64,000 nt of DNA from Methanocorpusculaceae archaeon UBA425 (GCA_002506085.1 DAWV01000017.1:3575-67574); one strand, 5' to 3'. Counted from the stretch's first letter, positions 1 to 8,061 are shown. The notes: generated by a model not told the origin, from the letters alone. Numbers and translations are program-made.

Positions 1-11
1 CTATAATAATC

Positions 12-88
12 ATACTTATATTATATTCGTCACCGCATACAACATACAAATTAGATAATTATATTAATTCATATAACTAATTATCAAA
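12..88 (+). promoter_or_regulatory. Promoter and inverted-repeat operator candidate of the first importer operon
   Basis: The leader is very A/T-rich, with TATA-like stretches around 12-27. An inverted repeat follows: the arm at 51-61 (TTAGATAATTA) matches the reverse complement of the arm at 78-88 at 10 of 11 positions, with GATAATTA/TAATTATC at its core. It lies 12 bases before the start codon, where a repressor would block transcription. The GATAAT/ATTATC half-sites resemble Fur/DtxR-type metal operators, but that link is inference. Confidence 0.4.
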
Positions 89-99
89 TTCGTAATACC

Positions 100-1242
100 A
101 TGACGCGTATACTGAAATCTGCTGCGACCATGCTGCTCTGTTTTTGTGTGGTTGCTCTCTGCCTGTGTGCAGGGTGTATTGGAACAGCTGACGAAACAGG
201 TGATGGAACAATCACCATCACCGACTCTGCCGGCCGTGTTGTGACCGTGCCTGATAACCCCCAAAGAATCGCCGTCAGCGGTTCCGGTTCATCCAGATAC
301 TTTGCCTACCTCAACGTAACGGACCGGATGGTAGCAATAGATTATCAGGACAGCAATCTTCTTGCTTTCACGGGTGAAGCCCGCCCTTACATGCTTGCCC
401 ATCCGGAAATCAAAGAGCTCCCTGCTCTTGGAACTGCAAAAGGTGTGGTTGATGCAGAGAAACTTCTTGCACTTAATCCCGATGTTTTGTTCATGGCAGG
501 TTACAGTGACACAGCAATTCAATCCGCGAACGAGATTCAGGAAAAGACCGGGATACCCGTTGTTCTGTTCTACTCGGGAGATTATGTCACGAACGGGGAC
601 AAAGTGGCTGACTCCCTGAGAATCATTGCAAAAATCCTTCATGCAGAACCCCGCGCTGAAGAAGTGATTAAGTACTTCGCAGACACGCGTGCAGATCTCG
701 AAAGCCGTGTTGCCGGCGTCGCTGAGGAGGATAAACCAACCGTGTATGTTGGCGGAATCTCCTACAGCGGAGCTCACGGGTTCGACGGGACCGACCCTGC
801 CTATTATCCGTTCACTGTTCTTCATGCAAAGAATGCTGCCTCTGTCGTGAACACGACCACGAGCACCGGATACGCAGCGGTCTCGAAGGAGCAGATCATT
901 GCATGGGATGCGGACATCATCTTTGTTGATCTTGGTACCAGAAGTGCCGCCGGCGGAGGAGGTATCTATGAACTCCAGACCGATCCGTCCTATCAGGAAC
1001 TGAGCGCAGTAAAAGCCGGCGAAGTATATGCTGTCAATCCACACACTTCGATGGGCACAAACCATGAAACAAGTATGGCAAATGCCTACTATATCGGGAC
1101 AATCCTTTACCCGGAACAGTTTGCCGACATTGACCCTGCAGCAAAAGCAGATGAGATTTACACTTTCATTGACGGAGCTCCGGTCTATGAACAGTTGAAG
1201 GCGAACATGGACAATCTCTCCTATCAGAAAATCGTGTTATAA
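100..1242 (+). CDS. Substrate-binding lipoprotein of an iron/cobalamin-type ABC importer
   Basis: This is the extracytoplasmic solute-binding protein (Peripla_BP_2, FecB/BtuF/TroA type) of a metal-chelate or cobalamin ABC transporter. The 380-residue product starts with a lipoprotein signal (hydrophobic residues 9-24, lipobox LCAGC with Cys26), so it should be anchored outside the membrane. Then comes the usual opening strand with the segment ITDSAGRVVTVP (about 40-51), the NPDVLFM motif of the class near residue 130, and a second lobe. Permease and ATPase genes follow at 1383 and 2447. The substrate (haem, corrinoid, Fe or Ni chelate) cannot be read from the sequence. The ATG at 100 places the signal peptide at the N-terminus. 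Confidence 0.85.
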   Translation: MTRILKSAATMLLCFCVVALCLCAGCIGTADETGDGTITITDSAGRVVTVPDNPQRIAVSGSGSSRYFAYLNVTDRMVAIDYQDSNLLAFTGEARPYMLAHPEIKELPALGTAKGVVDAEKLLALNPDVLFMAGYSDTAIQSANEIQEKTGIPVVLFYSGDYVTNGDKVADSLRIIAKILHAEPRAEEVIKYFADTRADLESRVAGVAEEDKPTVYVGGISYSGAHGFDGTDPAYYPFTVLHAKNAASVVNTTTSTGYAAVSKEQIIAWDADIIFVDLGTRSAAGGGGIYELQTDPSYQELSAVKAGEVYAVNPHTSMGTNHETSMANAYYIGTILYPEQFADIDPAAKADEIYTFIDGAPVYEQLKANMDNLSYQKIVL

Positions 1243-1244
1243 TT

Positions 1245-1370
1245 ATGCAGGCCAAACTCATCCCTTTATTTTTTGCAGGTCTCTGTGTGCTTGCACTCAG
1301 CCTTTGTGCCGGATGTGTCGGCACCCCTGACGCAGGCGATGGAACGATCAACATCACCCTTATGCCGTGA
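1245..1370 (+). pseudogene. Remnant N-terminus of a second substrate-binding lipoprotein (41 codons)
   Basis: A short open frame starts two bases after the stop of the substrate-binding gene. It encodes a complete lipoprotein signal with lipobox LCAGC followed by a tail containing DGTINIT, matching LCAGC...DGTITIT of the upstream protein. It stops after 41 residues, before any binding domain. The simplest reading is the 5' end of a duplicated solute-binding gene whose body was deleted. An expressed mini-lipoprotein is possible but less likely. Confidence 0.6.
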
Positions 1371-1382
1371 AATGGATAAATC

Positions 1383-2450
1383 ATGACAAAAGAAGAGAAA
1401 AAACCAACTAACTACAAAGCCTATGTCAGCAGGAAAGTCTCGGTTATTTTAATCGGAATCGCCGCGACTATCATCATGTTTCTCGTCTCCGTTTCGGTAG
1501 GTGCGGTTTCTATTCCGATACCCGACATTATAACGACAATTTTCGGCGGCGGAGGAACGAGTCTTTATGAAAGAATCATCTGGAACATCAGAATTCCGCA
1601 GGCTTTGACCGCGATTGCTGCCGGAGCGGGGTTGGCAATTGCCGGTGTTTCCATGCAGTCCGTATTGCGTAACCCGCTTGCCTCTCCGTTTACACTGGGT
1701 CTTTCCAGTGCTGCGGCATTCGGCGCCGCTGTCGGCATTCTGCTTTTTGGTGCAGGAACAACCGGCAGCAGCATTGCCGATGCGGTTGTAATCAACAACC
1801 CGTATCTGACAACGCTGTCAGCATTTTTCTTTGCCATTCTGACAACAGTAATTATTCTGCTCATTGCAAAAATCCGTTCAGCAACTCCTGAAACCATGAT
1901 TCTGGCAGGCGTTGCCATCAGTTCGCTATTTAGCGCAGGCTTAATGGCGATTCAGTACTTCGTTGATGACACACGTCTTGCATCGATTGTTTTCTGGCAG
2001 TTTGGCGATGTTGCCAGAGCAAGCTGGACAGAACTTGGCCTGATTACCCTGATGACAGTCATCTGCTTAATCTATTTCATCTACAAACGCTGGGACTACA
2101 ACTCAATTGATGCAGGAGAAGAAACCGCAAAAGGTCTTGGCGTGAATGTTGAGCGTACGAGAATAATCGGTATGATTGCAGCATCACTGATTAGTGCAAC
2201 TGTCGTGGCATTTCTCGGCATCATCGGCTTTGTCGGTCTCGTATGCCCGCATATGATGCGGCGTGTCGTCGGCGACGATCACCGATTTTTGATTCCGGCA
2301 AGTTTTGTCTGCGGTGCTGTTCTTCTGCTTATTTCTGATACGGTTGCAAGGACAGTAATCGCTCCTCACGTTTTACCAGTCGCGGTCCTTACGGCATTCC
2401 TCGGAGCACCGGTGTTTCTGTATCTCATTATCATGAGGAGACGGGCATGA
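1383..2450 (+). CDS. FecCD/BtuC-family ABC permease
   Basis: Integral membrane subunit of the importer that begins at 100; two copies would form the channel. The 355-residue protein has about nine or ten hydrophobic segments. Two family hallmarks are present: MQSVLRNPLASPFTLG near residues 93-108, and GLVCPHMMRRVVGDDHRFL near 283-301, the cytoplasmic region that contacts the ATPase. The length is normal for the family. Its last four bases overlap the ATPase start (ATGA), indicating translational coupling. Confidence 0.9.
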   Translation: MTKEEKKPTNYKAYVSRKVSVILIGIAATIIMFLVSVSVGAVSIPIPDIITTIFGGGGTSLYERIIWNIRIPQALTAIAAGAGLAIAGVSMQSVLRNPLASPFTLGLSSAAAFGAAVGILLFGAGTTGSSIADAVVINNPYLTTLSAFFFAILTTVIILLIAKIRSATPETMILAGVAISSLFSAGLMAIQYFVDDTRLASIVFWQFGDVARASWTELGLITLMTVICLIYFIYKRWDYNSIDAGEETAKGLGVNVERTRIIGMIAASLISATVVAFLGIIGFVGLVCPHMMRRVVGDDHRFLIPASFVCGAVLLLISDTVARTVIAPHVLPVAVLTAFLGAPVFLYLIIMRRRA

Positions 2451-3346
2451 CAGATAAATTATCTCACGAAGAGCACAGCCATGATGAAGAAATGCATATC
2501 CATCCTCATGTTCATTCAGAAGGATATGTCCACACGCATGAACATCTTCACGGCGTTCCGCATGACCACCACACTGATGCGCCGGCACCTGCTCTGTTGA
2601 ATGTTGACGGTGTTAATTTCGAGTACAAGACTGCGAGGGTCCTCAATGAAATCTGTGTCGGTGTTGCCCGCGGCGAAATTCTTGCGATTCTTGGTCCGAA
2701 CGGCGTTGGAAAATCAACGCTTCTCAAATGTATGAATTTGATTCTCCAGCCGAAAACAGGAACTATCATGCTTGGCGAGCTGAATCTGACAAAAATGAGC
2801 GGCAATGAAATTGCAAAAAATGTAGGCTACGTTGCCCAGAGAAATGACTCTGCCCGCATGACGGTTTTCGATTCGGTACTTCTCGGACGAAAACCGCATA
2901 TCGGCTGGCGGGTCACAGACCATGATTATACTATTGTAGAAAATGCAATAGAACAATTTGGTCTTACCGACATGCAGCTCAGGTACATTGACGAACTCTC
3001 CGGCGGTGAACTGCAGAGAGTCTGCCTTTGCCGGGCAATTGTACAGGAACCCTCAGTCCTTCTGCTGGATGAACCGACGAGTTCCCTTGATTTGTGCAGG
3101 CAGATGGAAATATTACGGGCCATTCGGAATGTCGTTGACCATCATGATGTGGCAACCGTAATGACGATGCATGATCTGAATCTGGCTCTCCGGTTTGCCG
3201 ACCGGTTTTTGTTTATGAAAAATGGAAGAATTTATGCGATGTGCGATAAATCCGGCGTGACCTCGCAGATAATAGAGGATGTGTACGGGATCAAAGTCGA
3301 TGTCATCCTGCATAATGAAATGCCTATTGTGGTGCCGTGCGGATGA
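2447..3346 (+). CDS. ABC transporter ATPase with His-rich N-terminal tail
   Basis: The cytoplasmic ATPase of the FecCD-type importer. Residues 1-48 form an added tail with 14 histidines plus many Asp/Glu, of the kind that binds Ni, Co or Zn in HypB-like proteins. A standard ATPase follows: Walker A GPNGVGKST (83-91), signature LSGGELQR, Walker B VLLLDEPTSSLD and the switch His in TMHDLNLAL. The start at 2447 overlaps the permease stop and is preceded by GAGGAG. FecE/BtuD proteins normally have no such tail, so it suggests that the transporter handles, buffers or senses a transition metal. The family call is firm; the metal is inferred. Confidence 0.9.
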   Translation: MTDKLSHEEHSHDEEMHIHPHVHSEGYVHTHEHLHGVPHDHHTDAPAPALLNVDGVNFEYKTARVLNEICVGVARGEILAILGPNGVGKSTLLKCMNLILQPKTGTIMLGELNLTKMSGNEIAKNVGYVAQRNDSARMTVFDSVLLGRKPHIGWRVTDHDYTIVENAIEQFGLTDMQLRYIDELSGGELQRVCLCRAIVQEPSVLLLDEPTSSLDLCRQMEILRAIRNVVDHHDVATVMTMHDLNLALRFADRFLFMKNGRIYAMCDKSGVTSQIIEDVYGIKVDVILHNEMPIVVPCG

Positions 3347-3390
3347 TCAGCCATGCAAACATCTTTGCTCTTCTAAGATCAGGAATTATT

Positions 3391-3828
3391 ATGACCGAAC
3401 CGTATGTATGTACACCAATCGGCATGGTGGTCTCATCATTCAAGGAAAGAAGTCCCGCTCCGTTTCAGGACCGGAATACGGAACTCATCAGTAAAATCAT
3501 CATAGATCCAAAGTATATTCCAGGTCTTGAAGGACTTTCAGCCGGGGAAGAGATATTTGTTCTTTGCTGGTTTGACCGGTCCGACCGCAGTGTTCTGCGT
3601 GTCCACCCGCGCGGTGACAGCAAAAATCCTCTCACCGGCGTGTTCAACACCCGGTCACCGGACCGTCCAAACCCGGTGTCCCTGACTCTTGTCACCATCG
3701 AGGAGATACATGAAAATATCCTCACCGTACGCGGTCTGGATGCTCTGGATAACACGCCTGTCATCGATATCAAGCCCTATTCAACAAAGCTCCACGAAGA
3801 AAAATATCCCTGCGGGACACAGACATAA
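3391..3828 (+). CDS. trmO: tRNA (N6-threonylcarbamoyladenosine37-N6)-methyltransferase TrmO
   Basis: Member of the TrmO/TsaA (UPF0066, YaeB) family, which methylates t6A37 in certain tRNAs using SAM; methanogen members are known. The 145-residue protein opens with the family-type segment IGMVVSSF and carries the diagnostic run GVFNTRSPDRPNPVSLT in the middle, then VIDIKPY near the end. The open frame extends upstream into the ATPase gene, but the ATG at 3391 is chosen because an AGGA lies six bases before it and the product then matches the family N-terminus. It may be cotranscribed with the importer, from which it is separated by 44 bases. Confidence 0.85.
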   Translation: MTEPYVCTPIGMVVSSFKERSPAPFQDRNTELISKIIIDPKYIPGLEGLSAGEEIFVLCWFDRSDRSVLRVHPRGDSKNPLTGVFNTRSPDRPNPVSLTLVTIEEIHENILTVRGLDALDNTPVIDIKPYSTKLHEEKYPCGTQT

Positions 3829-3869
3829 ATGGTTTGAAGGATACTGGTTCCAGAAGGCCAGTTGCTCAT

Positions 3870-3903
3870 ATTATATGGATATAAATCCAATTTATTTTAT
3901 AGT
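3870..3903 (+). promoter_or_regulatory. TATA-type promoter of cfbA
   Basis: The A/T-rich stretch containing TTATATGG and TTTATTTTATAG lies about 20-55 bases before the ATG at 3924. If the proximal box near 3889-3901 is used, transcription would start close to the ATG and the mRNA would be nearly leaderless, which fits the missing Shine-Dalgarno sequence. Confidence 0.35.
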
Positions 3904-3923
3904 GAATGTATCATAAATTAATT

Positions 3924-4331
3924 ATGAGCAAACAAGGTTTACTGCTTATTGGCCATGGAAGCAGACTCAGTTATAATAAAGAACTCGTGACCTCCACTGC
4001 AGAACTCATGGGAATAAAAAGTGACGAGTTCCTGATAAAATCCTGTTTTATGGAACACAGTACCCCGAATGTTTCCGAGGGGATTGCCGGAATGAAAACT
4101 GAGGATATCGAACTCTTAGTTGTCGTACCGCTATTCCTTGCAAAAGGGATTCATGTTCTTCATGATATACCTGACCTTCTTGGTCTCCCTGCCGGAGAGA
4201 CGAAAGGGACTTTTACTCTTGACAATGAAAAAGTAATCCCCCTCATTTATGCAGATCCGATCGGAATTGACCCGCTTCTTGCAGATCTTATGCTGAAAAA
4301 TGCACGAAAAGCCATTCAGACATATCAGTAA
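3924..4331 (+). CDS. cfbA: Sirohydrochlorin nickelochelatase / cobaltochelatase (CfbA/CbiX-small)
   Basis: Small CbiX-type chelatase that inserts Ni2+ into sirohydrochlorin for coenzyme F430 and, in archaea, can also insert Co2+ for cobalamin. The 135-residue product opens with GLLLIGHGSRLSYNKE (His11 is the expected metal ligand) and has VVVPLFLAKGIHVLHDIP with His77 and His80, closely paralleling the Methanocaldococcus CfbA pattern from memory. The histidine-rich internal loop of that protein is absent; the segment here is GLPAGETKGTFTLDNEK. An in-frame ATG at 3906 exists, but 3924 fits the family N-terminus. It functions as a homodimer and sits between two metal-uptake loci. Confidence 0.88.
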   Translation: MSKQGLLLIGHGSRLSYNKELVTSTAELMGIKSDEFLIKSCFMEHSTPNVSEGIAGMKTEDIELLVVVPLFLAKGIHVLHDIPDLLGLPAGETKGTFTLDNEKVIPLIYADPIGIDPLLADLMLKNARKAIQTYQ

Positions 4332-4385
4332 CATTTTTTTCGTCAGAAATACAGCCGGTGAATTCAACAGACGCAAAAGAGTGGT

Positions 4386-5546
4386 TCAGAAGTTTTCAAT
4401 CACGCGAATATGCTGATCATATTCCTGATTGAATGCTTCAACACGTGTGTGAACCCTGGCAAACATCCCGCCCGAGGTAAGAATCAGCGTGTTCTTTTTA
4501 TTGATGGCTTTCAATACACATTTATCGATTACCCCATAGGTGAATTCAGGACAGATATTGCCATTCCCGGCAAATGTTTTTGCTTTCGTCCCCATCGCAC
4601 CGACGGCGGCAATGCTCCCTGATGCCAGGAGATTTTGCACGATTTCCGGAGAGGTATGTTCCACATCAGCCAGATAAATATCCCCGCATGTTTTCTCCTC
4701 TTTTCTTTGCAGTCCGCAGTTTTCACAAAGATAGGTAATGAAGTCCAATGCTGATTTCGGAAGTTTTTCAATCTGCGGCATGCCTTTTTCCGAGAGTCCT
4801 TCATAGAGCTCCAGGAGGACCGGCATAGAGAGTTTGCAGGATCTGACGAGGTCTTTGTTGTAAAAGACATCGCCGGGTTTTCCTGCCAGGAGGACAGTGC
4901 CGCCTTTGATAAGGAGAACACGGTCTGCCCAGGGATATGCAAGTTCCACATCATGCGTCGAGATAATGATGGTTTTTCCGTTTACCTGCATTTCATCCAG
5001 AAGTTCCATGATATCTTCGGACCCCGCCGGGTCAAGAGCACTTGTCGGTTCGTCAAAGACCAGAACATCCGGATTCATGGCAAGGATTCCTGCCATCGCA
5101 GCACGTTTCTTTTCCCCGCCCGAAAGCTGATGGATAGGCCGCCGCTCAAACCCGGCGAGACCTGTATCATTAAGAGCATCAAAAACAACGGTCCGTACTT
5201 CATCACGCGACATGCCAAGATTCACCGGACCGAAGGCAACATCCTGATAGACTGTCGGAGCAATTGTCTGCGTATCCGGATTCTGGAATACGAATCCCAC
5301 TCTTCTCCGGATTTCCCGCAATGCCTCTCTATCATAGGTGAGCTTTTTTCCATTGAAAAGAATCTCCCCGGAATCTGGTTTGAGCATGCCGTTGAACATC
5401 AGAAGCAGTGTCGATTTTCCGGCACCATTCGGTCCTACAAGAGCGATCTTCTCACCATGATTGATGGTGAACGATACATTATCCAGTGCTTTGGGCCCAT
5501 TCGGATATTTATAACTGACATTATGTAATTCAATGATTGGTTCCAT
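4386..5546 (-). CDS. cbiO: Cobalt ECF transporter ATPase CbiO with an uncharacterised C-terminal extension
   Basis: Energy-coupling ATPase of a group I cobalt ECF importer, working with CbiQ and CbiM/CbiN. Residues 1-250 are a normal CbiO: Walker A GPNGAGKST (38-46), Q-loop VFQNPDTQTIAP, signature LSGGEKKRAAMAG, Walker B VLVFDEPTSALDP, and switch STHDVELAY. About 130 further residues follow, with segments YGVIDKCVLKAINKKNTLI and TSGGMFARVHTRVEAF. The paralogue at 22083 has a similar extension, but typical CbiO (about 275 residues) lacks one. It follows cbiQ by three bases on the minus strand. The ATPase function is secure; the role of the extension is unknown to me. Confidence 0.9.
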   Translation of the reverse strand: MEPIIELHNVSYKYPNGPKALDNVSFTINHGEKIALVGPNGAGKSTLLLMFNGMLKPDSGEILFNGKKLTYDREALREIRRRVGFVFQNPDTQTIAPTVYQDVAFGPVNLGMSRDEVRTVVFDALNDTGLAGFERRPIHQLSGGEKKRAAMAGILAMNPDVLVFDEPTSALDPAGSEDIMELLDEMQVNGKTIIISTHDVELAYPWADRVLLIKGGTVLLAGKPGDVFYNKDLVRSCKLSMPVLLELYEGLSEKGMPQIEKLPKSALDFITYLCENCGLQRKEEKTCGDIYLADVEHTSPEIVQNLLASGSIAAVGAMGTKAKTFAGNGNICPEFTYGVIDKCVLKAINKKNTLILTSGGMFARVHTRVEAFNQEYDQHIRVIENF

Positions 5547-5549
5547 GTT

Positions 5550-6344
5550 TTAGGCTCCGAATAGGATGAATCCGCGGGTATATACCGCAATTACTATGAG
5601 ACCGGCCAGAAGTGCGATAACACCGGCCATGAGTGCCGGAGAAAATCTCAGATCATCAGCATTGAGGGCAAACTTTCCATCGTAACACCGGCAGTCCATT
5701 GCCATCATGAGATTTTCTCCTGCAATCCATGTGTTGATGAACAGGGAACCGGCCATCATACCATAGGAGTTGATTCCCTCTTTTGCCGAGCCGTAACCGA
5801 GCCGCATGACCTGGGAGGCATGTATCTGTGCAGCCTGCTCAATCAGCGTAAAGATAAAACGGTAGATCAGCATTGCAAGATCGATGAACTCATGCGGTAT
5901 CCTGCATTTTGCCGCAGTCGTAAAAAGTTCCGTTACCGGTGTTGTGAGTGCTACAAAGAAGAGCGAGCACATACCGGCAAATACCCGTGAAAAAATCAGC
6001 AGACCTTCATTCAGACTGCCGGTACTGACGACAATATTGAACCAGTCAAATACGGGAATGCTGAGAAGAGTGGTGCCGGAATTCCGGAGAAATATAATTA
6101 CGAGTACACTGATGACTGCAAAACCGAGGGGGACCGTGAGGAGCATCAGGTAGAACTTCAGATTGATTTTTGCAAGAACCAGCGTCGCGAACATTGTTAT
6201 TGCAATAATCAGGAGGGGAACTATGATACTTTGGGAAGAGATTGCAATGAGAATACAACCCAGACCAAAGACAAGTTTGATGACGGAGTGGATATCACGC
6301 AGATGATTGTTCTGCGCTACATTCTCCAGGAATTCATAATACAT
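5550..6344 (-). CDS. cbiQ: Cobalt ECF transporter transmembrane component CbiQ
   Basis: Membrane coupling subunit (EcfT type) that links the CbiO ATPases to the CbiM substrate-binding subunit. The 264-residue protein has several hydrophobic helices and the conserved CbiQ stretch FIDLAMLIYRFIFTLIEQA, then the cytoplasmic coupling motifs around QVMRLGYGS and AMDCRCYDGKF, which correspond to the Arg-Gly type motifs of the family. A GGAG lies nine bases before the ATG. It is transcribed with cbiO and separated from cbiMN by 307 bases that hold its own promoter and the cbiMN terminator. Confidence 0.9.
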   Translation of the reverse strand: MYYEFLENVAQNNHLRDIHSVIKLVFGLGCILIAISSQSIIVPLLIIAITMFATLVLAKINLKFYLMLLTVPLGFAVISVLVIIFLRNSGTTLLSIPVFDWFNIVVSTGSLNEGLLIFSRVFAGMCSLFFVALTTPVTELFTTAAKCRIPHEFIDLAMLIYRFIFTLIEQAAQIHASQVMRLGYGSAKEGINSYGMMAGSLFINTWIAGENLMMAMDCRCYDGKFALNADDLRFSPALMAGVIALLAGLIVIAVYTRGFILFGA

Positions 6345-6413
6345 CCGAGTTTTCTCCAGGTCCTTTCCTCAGGTCTCCATCATCTGTGCCGGCCTGATTT
6401 TTAGTGAAAACTT

Positions 6414-6445
6414 AATTGATGCTAAAACTATTTATATTTATCAAA
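6414..6445 (-). promoter_or_regulatory. cbiQO promoter with a 20-bp motif shared with the cbiM promoter
   Basis: Read on the minus strand, a TATA-like TATAAATAG is followed by TTTTAGCATCAATT (whole element 6414-6438). The same arrangement occurs before cbiM (7763-7790): AAATAG[A/T]TTTA[A/G]CATCAATT matches at 18 of 20 positions. The rest of the 6345-6651 gap is A/T-rich, with no gene visible. A shared site at the box and start-site position of two cobalt transport units suggests a common regulator. Confidence 0.5.
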
Positions 6446-6600
6446 ATTAATTTACGTAAAAACTATTTATGTTACATTGCAGCAGGCAGTTTTTTTTCGA
6501 ATTTTGCCGGAGTATGCAGACCGGATGTGCCGGCTGGTCTCCTCACTCATCGGCTTCAATAAAACAGTGGGGATATCGGTTACCTTAATTGAATAATCTA

Positions 6601-6641
6601 TTAAAAAAAAGTTAGTTTAAAACCCGGAATTATAGTTCCGG
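6601..6641 (-). terminator. Terminator after cbiMN
   Basis: On the minus strand, directly downstream of the cbiN stop, TCCGGAA and TTCCGGG arms form a hairpin around 6621-6641 and a run of eight T follows at 6602-6609. This oligo-T arrangement is a plausible archaeal terminator separating cbiMN from cbiQO. Confidence 0.5.
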
Positions 6642-6651
6642 ATTTATTCTC

Positions 6652-6978
6652 TCAGTTCTGCTGGTTTGTGTTGTTTTTCTTCATGCGTCTTTCAGTTGTC
6701 CAGCCGCCAAAGACCCAGCCAATCAGAAGACCCCCGAAAGCTGCCTGAAGGGCAAAGAGACAGGACTCAATTTCTCCAGACGGCGGAACAAAGGTATAAT
6801 CAGCATTGTCAATCCACGGCAGGTAATTATTGTTTTCCAGAATCACCGAGGCGCCGACATTATCCGACCCGCTCCAGCCTTCTTCATCACCATTGTACAT
6901 TACCGAGTTCGTAAAGAGGAATATTCCAACGAATGCTATGATTCCAATGACCATGAGGATTTCCCAGAAATACTTCAT
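6652..6978 (-). CDS. cbiN: Cobalt ECF transporter accessory protein CbiN
   Basis: Small accessory subunit of cobalt ECF importers that helps load metal into CbiM. The 108-residue protein has one membrane helix at each end and an extracytoplasmic loop. It carries the family features SGSDNVGASVI and PPSGEIESCLFALQAAFGG, after which the second helix follows. The length is normal. The ATG overlaps the cbiM stop by four bases (ATGA), so the two genes are translationally coupled. Confidence 0.9.
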   Translation of the reverse strand: MKYFWEILMVIGIIAFVGIFLFTNSVMYNGDEEGWSGSDNVGASVILENNNYLPWIDNADYTFVPPSGEIESCLFALQAAFGGLLIGWVFGGWTTERRMKKNNTNQQN

Positions 6979-7673
6979 TCTCCAAACGCCCCCTTTACTT
7001 TTGTCACGGCTTCTTCAGAAAGAACATTCAGCTTCACCAGAAGATCCGGTTTCAGAATTGTGATGTACTTGAAGATGACGATGAAGACCAGACCTTCCAC
7101 AATTGCAAGAGGCACCTGGGTGACTGCGAAGACGCCAAGATAGGTGCCGAATGAAAGCAGGAAACCACCGGCAGTTGCCGGGAATGCAAGTGCAAGCTCA
7201 AGGGACGTTGCAACGTACGTCATCAGATCACAGAGAACGGCAGCGATGAATACCGACCCGAAGAAGTTGAAGTTCACTTTTCTCAGACCCTTGAAGACAA
7301 GATAACCTACAAGAGGACCAATAATTGCCATCGAGACGACATTTGCTCCAAGTGTGGTAATACCACCGTGAGCAAGGAAGAGCGCCTGAAACACGAGAAC
7401 GATGAATCCAAGTACAGTTGTGATGAACGGGCCGAATGTAATCGATGACAGTGCGGTACCGGTTGGGTGTGAACAACTTCCGGTAACTGAAGGCAACTTC
7501 AGTGCTGAAAGAACAAAGATGAAACCTCCGGCGACACCGAGAAGAGGCAGAGCCTCACGATGTGTCTTAATGAGTTTCCTGAGCTGGTAACATCCGATGA
7601 TGAGGAACGGGATCATGACAATCCACCAGAATATCGCCCATTCAATCGGCAGGAAACCTTCCATGATGTGCAT
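6975..7673 (-). CDS. cbiM: Cobalt ECF transporter substrate-binding membrane protein CbiM
   Basis: The S component that binds Co2+ within the membrane. The 232-residue protein begins MHIMEGFLPIEW; in the NikM/CbiM family the free N-terminus and His2 help form the metal site, and a second His in a loop completes it (candidate within GSCSHPTGTALSS). Several membrane helices and the conserved HGGITTLGANVVSM segment follow. It is the first gene of the cbiMN unit and lies divergent from a second cbiM at 8062. Cobalt rather than nickel is favoured by the cobalamin genes nearby, but not proven. Confidence 0.92.
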   Translation of the reverse strand: MHIMEGFLPIEWAIFWWIVMIPFLIIGCYQLRKLIKTHREALPLLGVAGGFIFVLSALKLPSVTGSCSHPTGTALSSITFGPFITTVLGFIVLVFQALFLAHGGITTLGANVVSMAIIGPLVGYLVFKGLRKVNFNFFGSVFIAAVLCDLMTYVATSLELALAFPATAGGFLLSFGTYLGVFAVTQVPLAIVEGLVFIVIFKYITILKPDLLVKLNVLSEEAVTKVKGAFGE

Positions 7674-8061
7674 ATTTAGAACTCCTTTATGTGCATTTTT
7701 TTGACTCCATAAACTCTGTGAGAAATGGTCATGTGAAGTGGTGACGATTCACAGCACAAATAAATTGATGTTAAATCTATTTTATAGTTGTTATGTGATG
7801 TTTATATTTTTAAAAAGAAAAATCCTAAGATTAATAGTATAGACGGAATAATTACCCGGATTCCGCAGAATCGCTGTTTTATGCAGGTCTGCTCTTTTTT
7901 TTTCTGATTTTTCCCGAACACGCGCTGCGCAAAAATGTATGAAGAAAACAACCGGCAGATTACCGGCAGTACCATGAACACCGTTTATTCGGGCAGCTAT
8001 GATACCGTTCTATCCTGCATATGGTCCACACGATTAAATATTTACTCCTACCATTTTATTT
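7674..8061. promoter_or_regulatory. Divergent promoter region between the two cbiM genes
   Basis: This 388-base spacer has no gene. On the minus strand, TATAAAATAGATTTAACATC (7769-7788 region; motif 7763-7782) is the cbiM promoter element shared with cbiQ, and a second TATA-like AAAATATAAACATC lies near 7800-7812. On the plus strand TTAAATATTTA at about 8034-8044 sits 25 bases before the ATG at 8062, so the second cbiM mRNA may be leaderless. I found no convincing cobalamin riboswitch. Confidence 0.45.

Noticed and set aside
7674..8061. Cobalamin riboswitch between the cbiM genes
   Set aside because: I found no B12-box-like conserved core, and such switches are rare in archaea; promoter elements explain the region.
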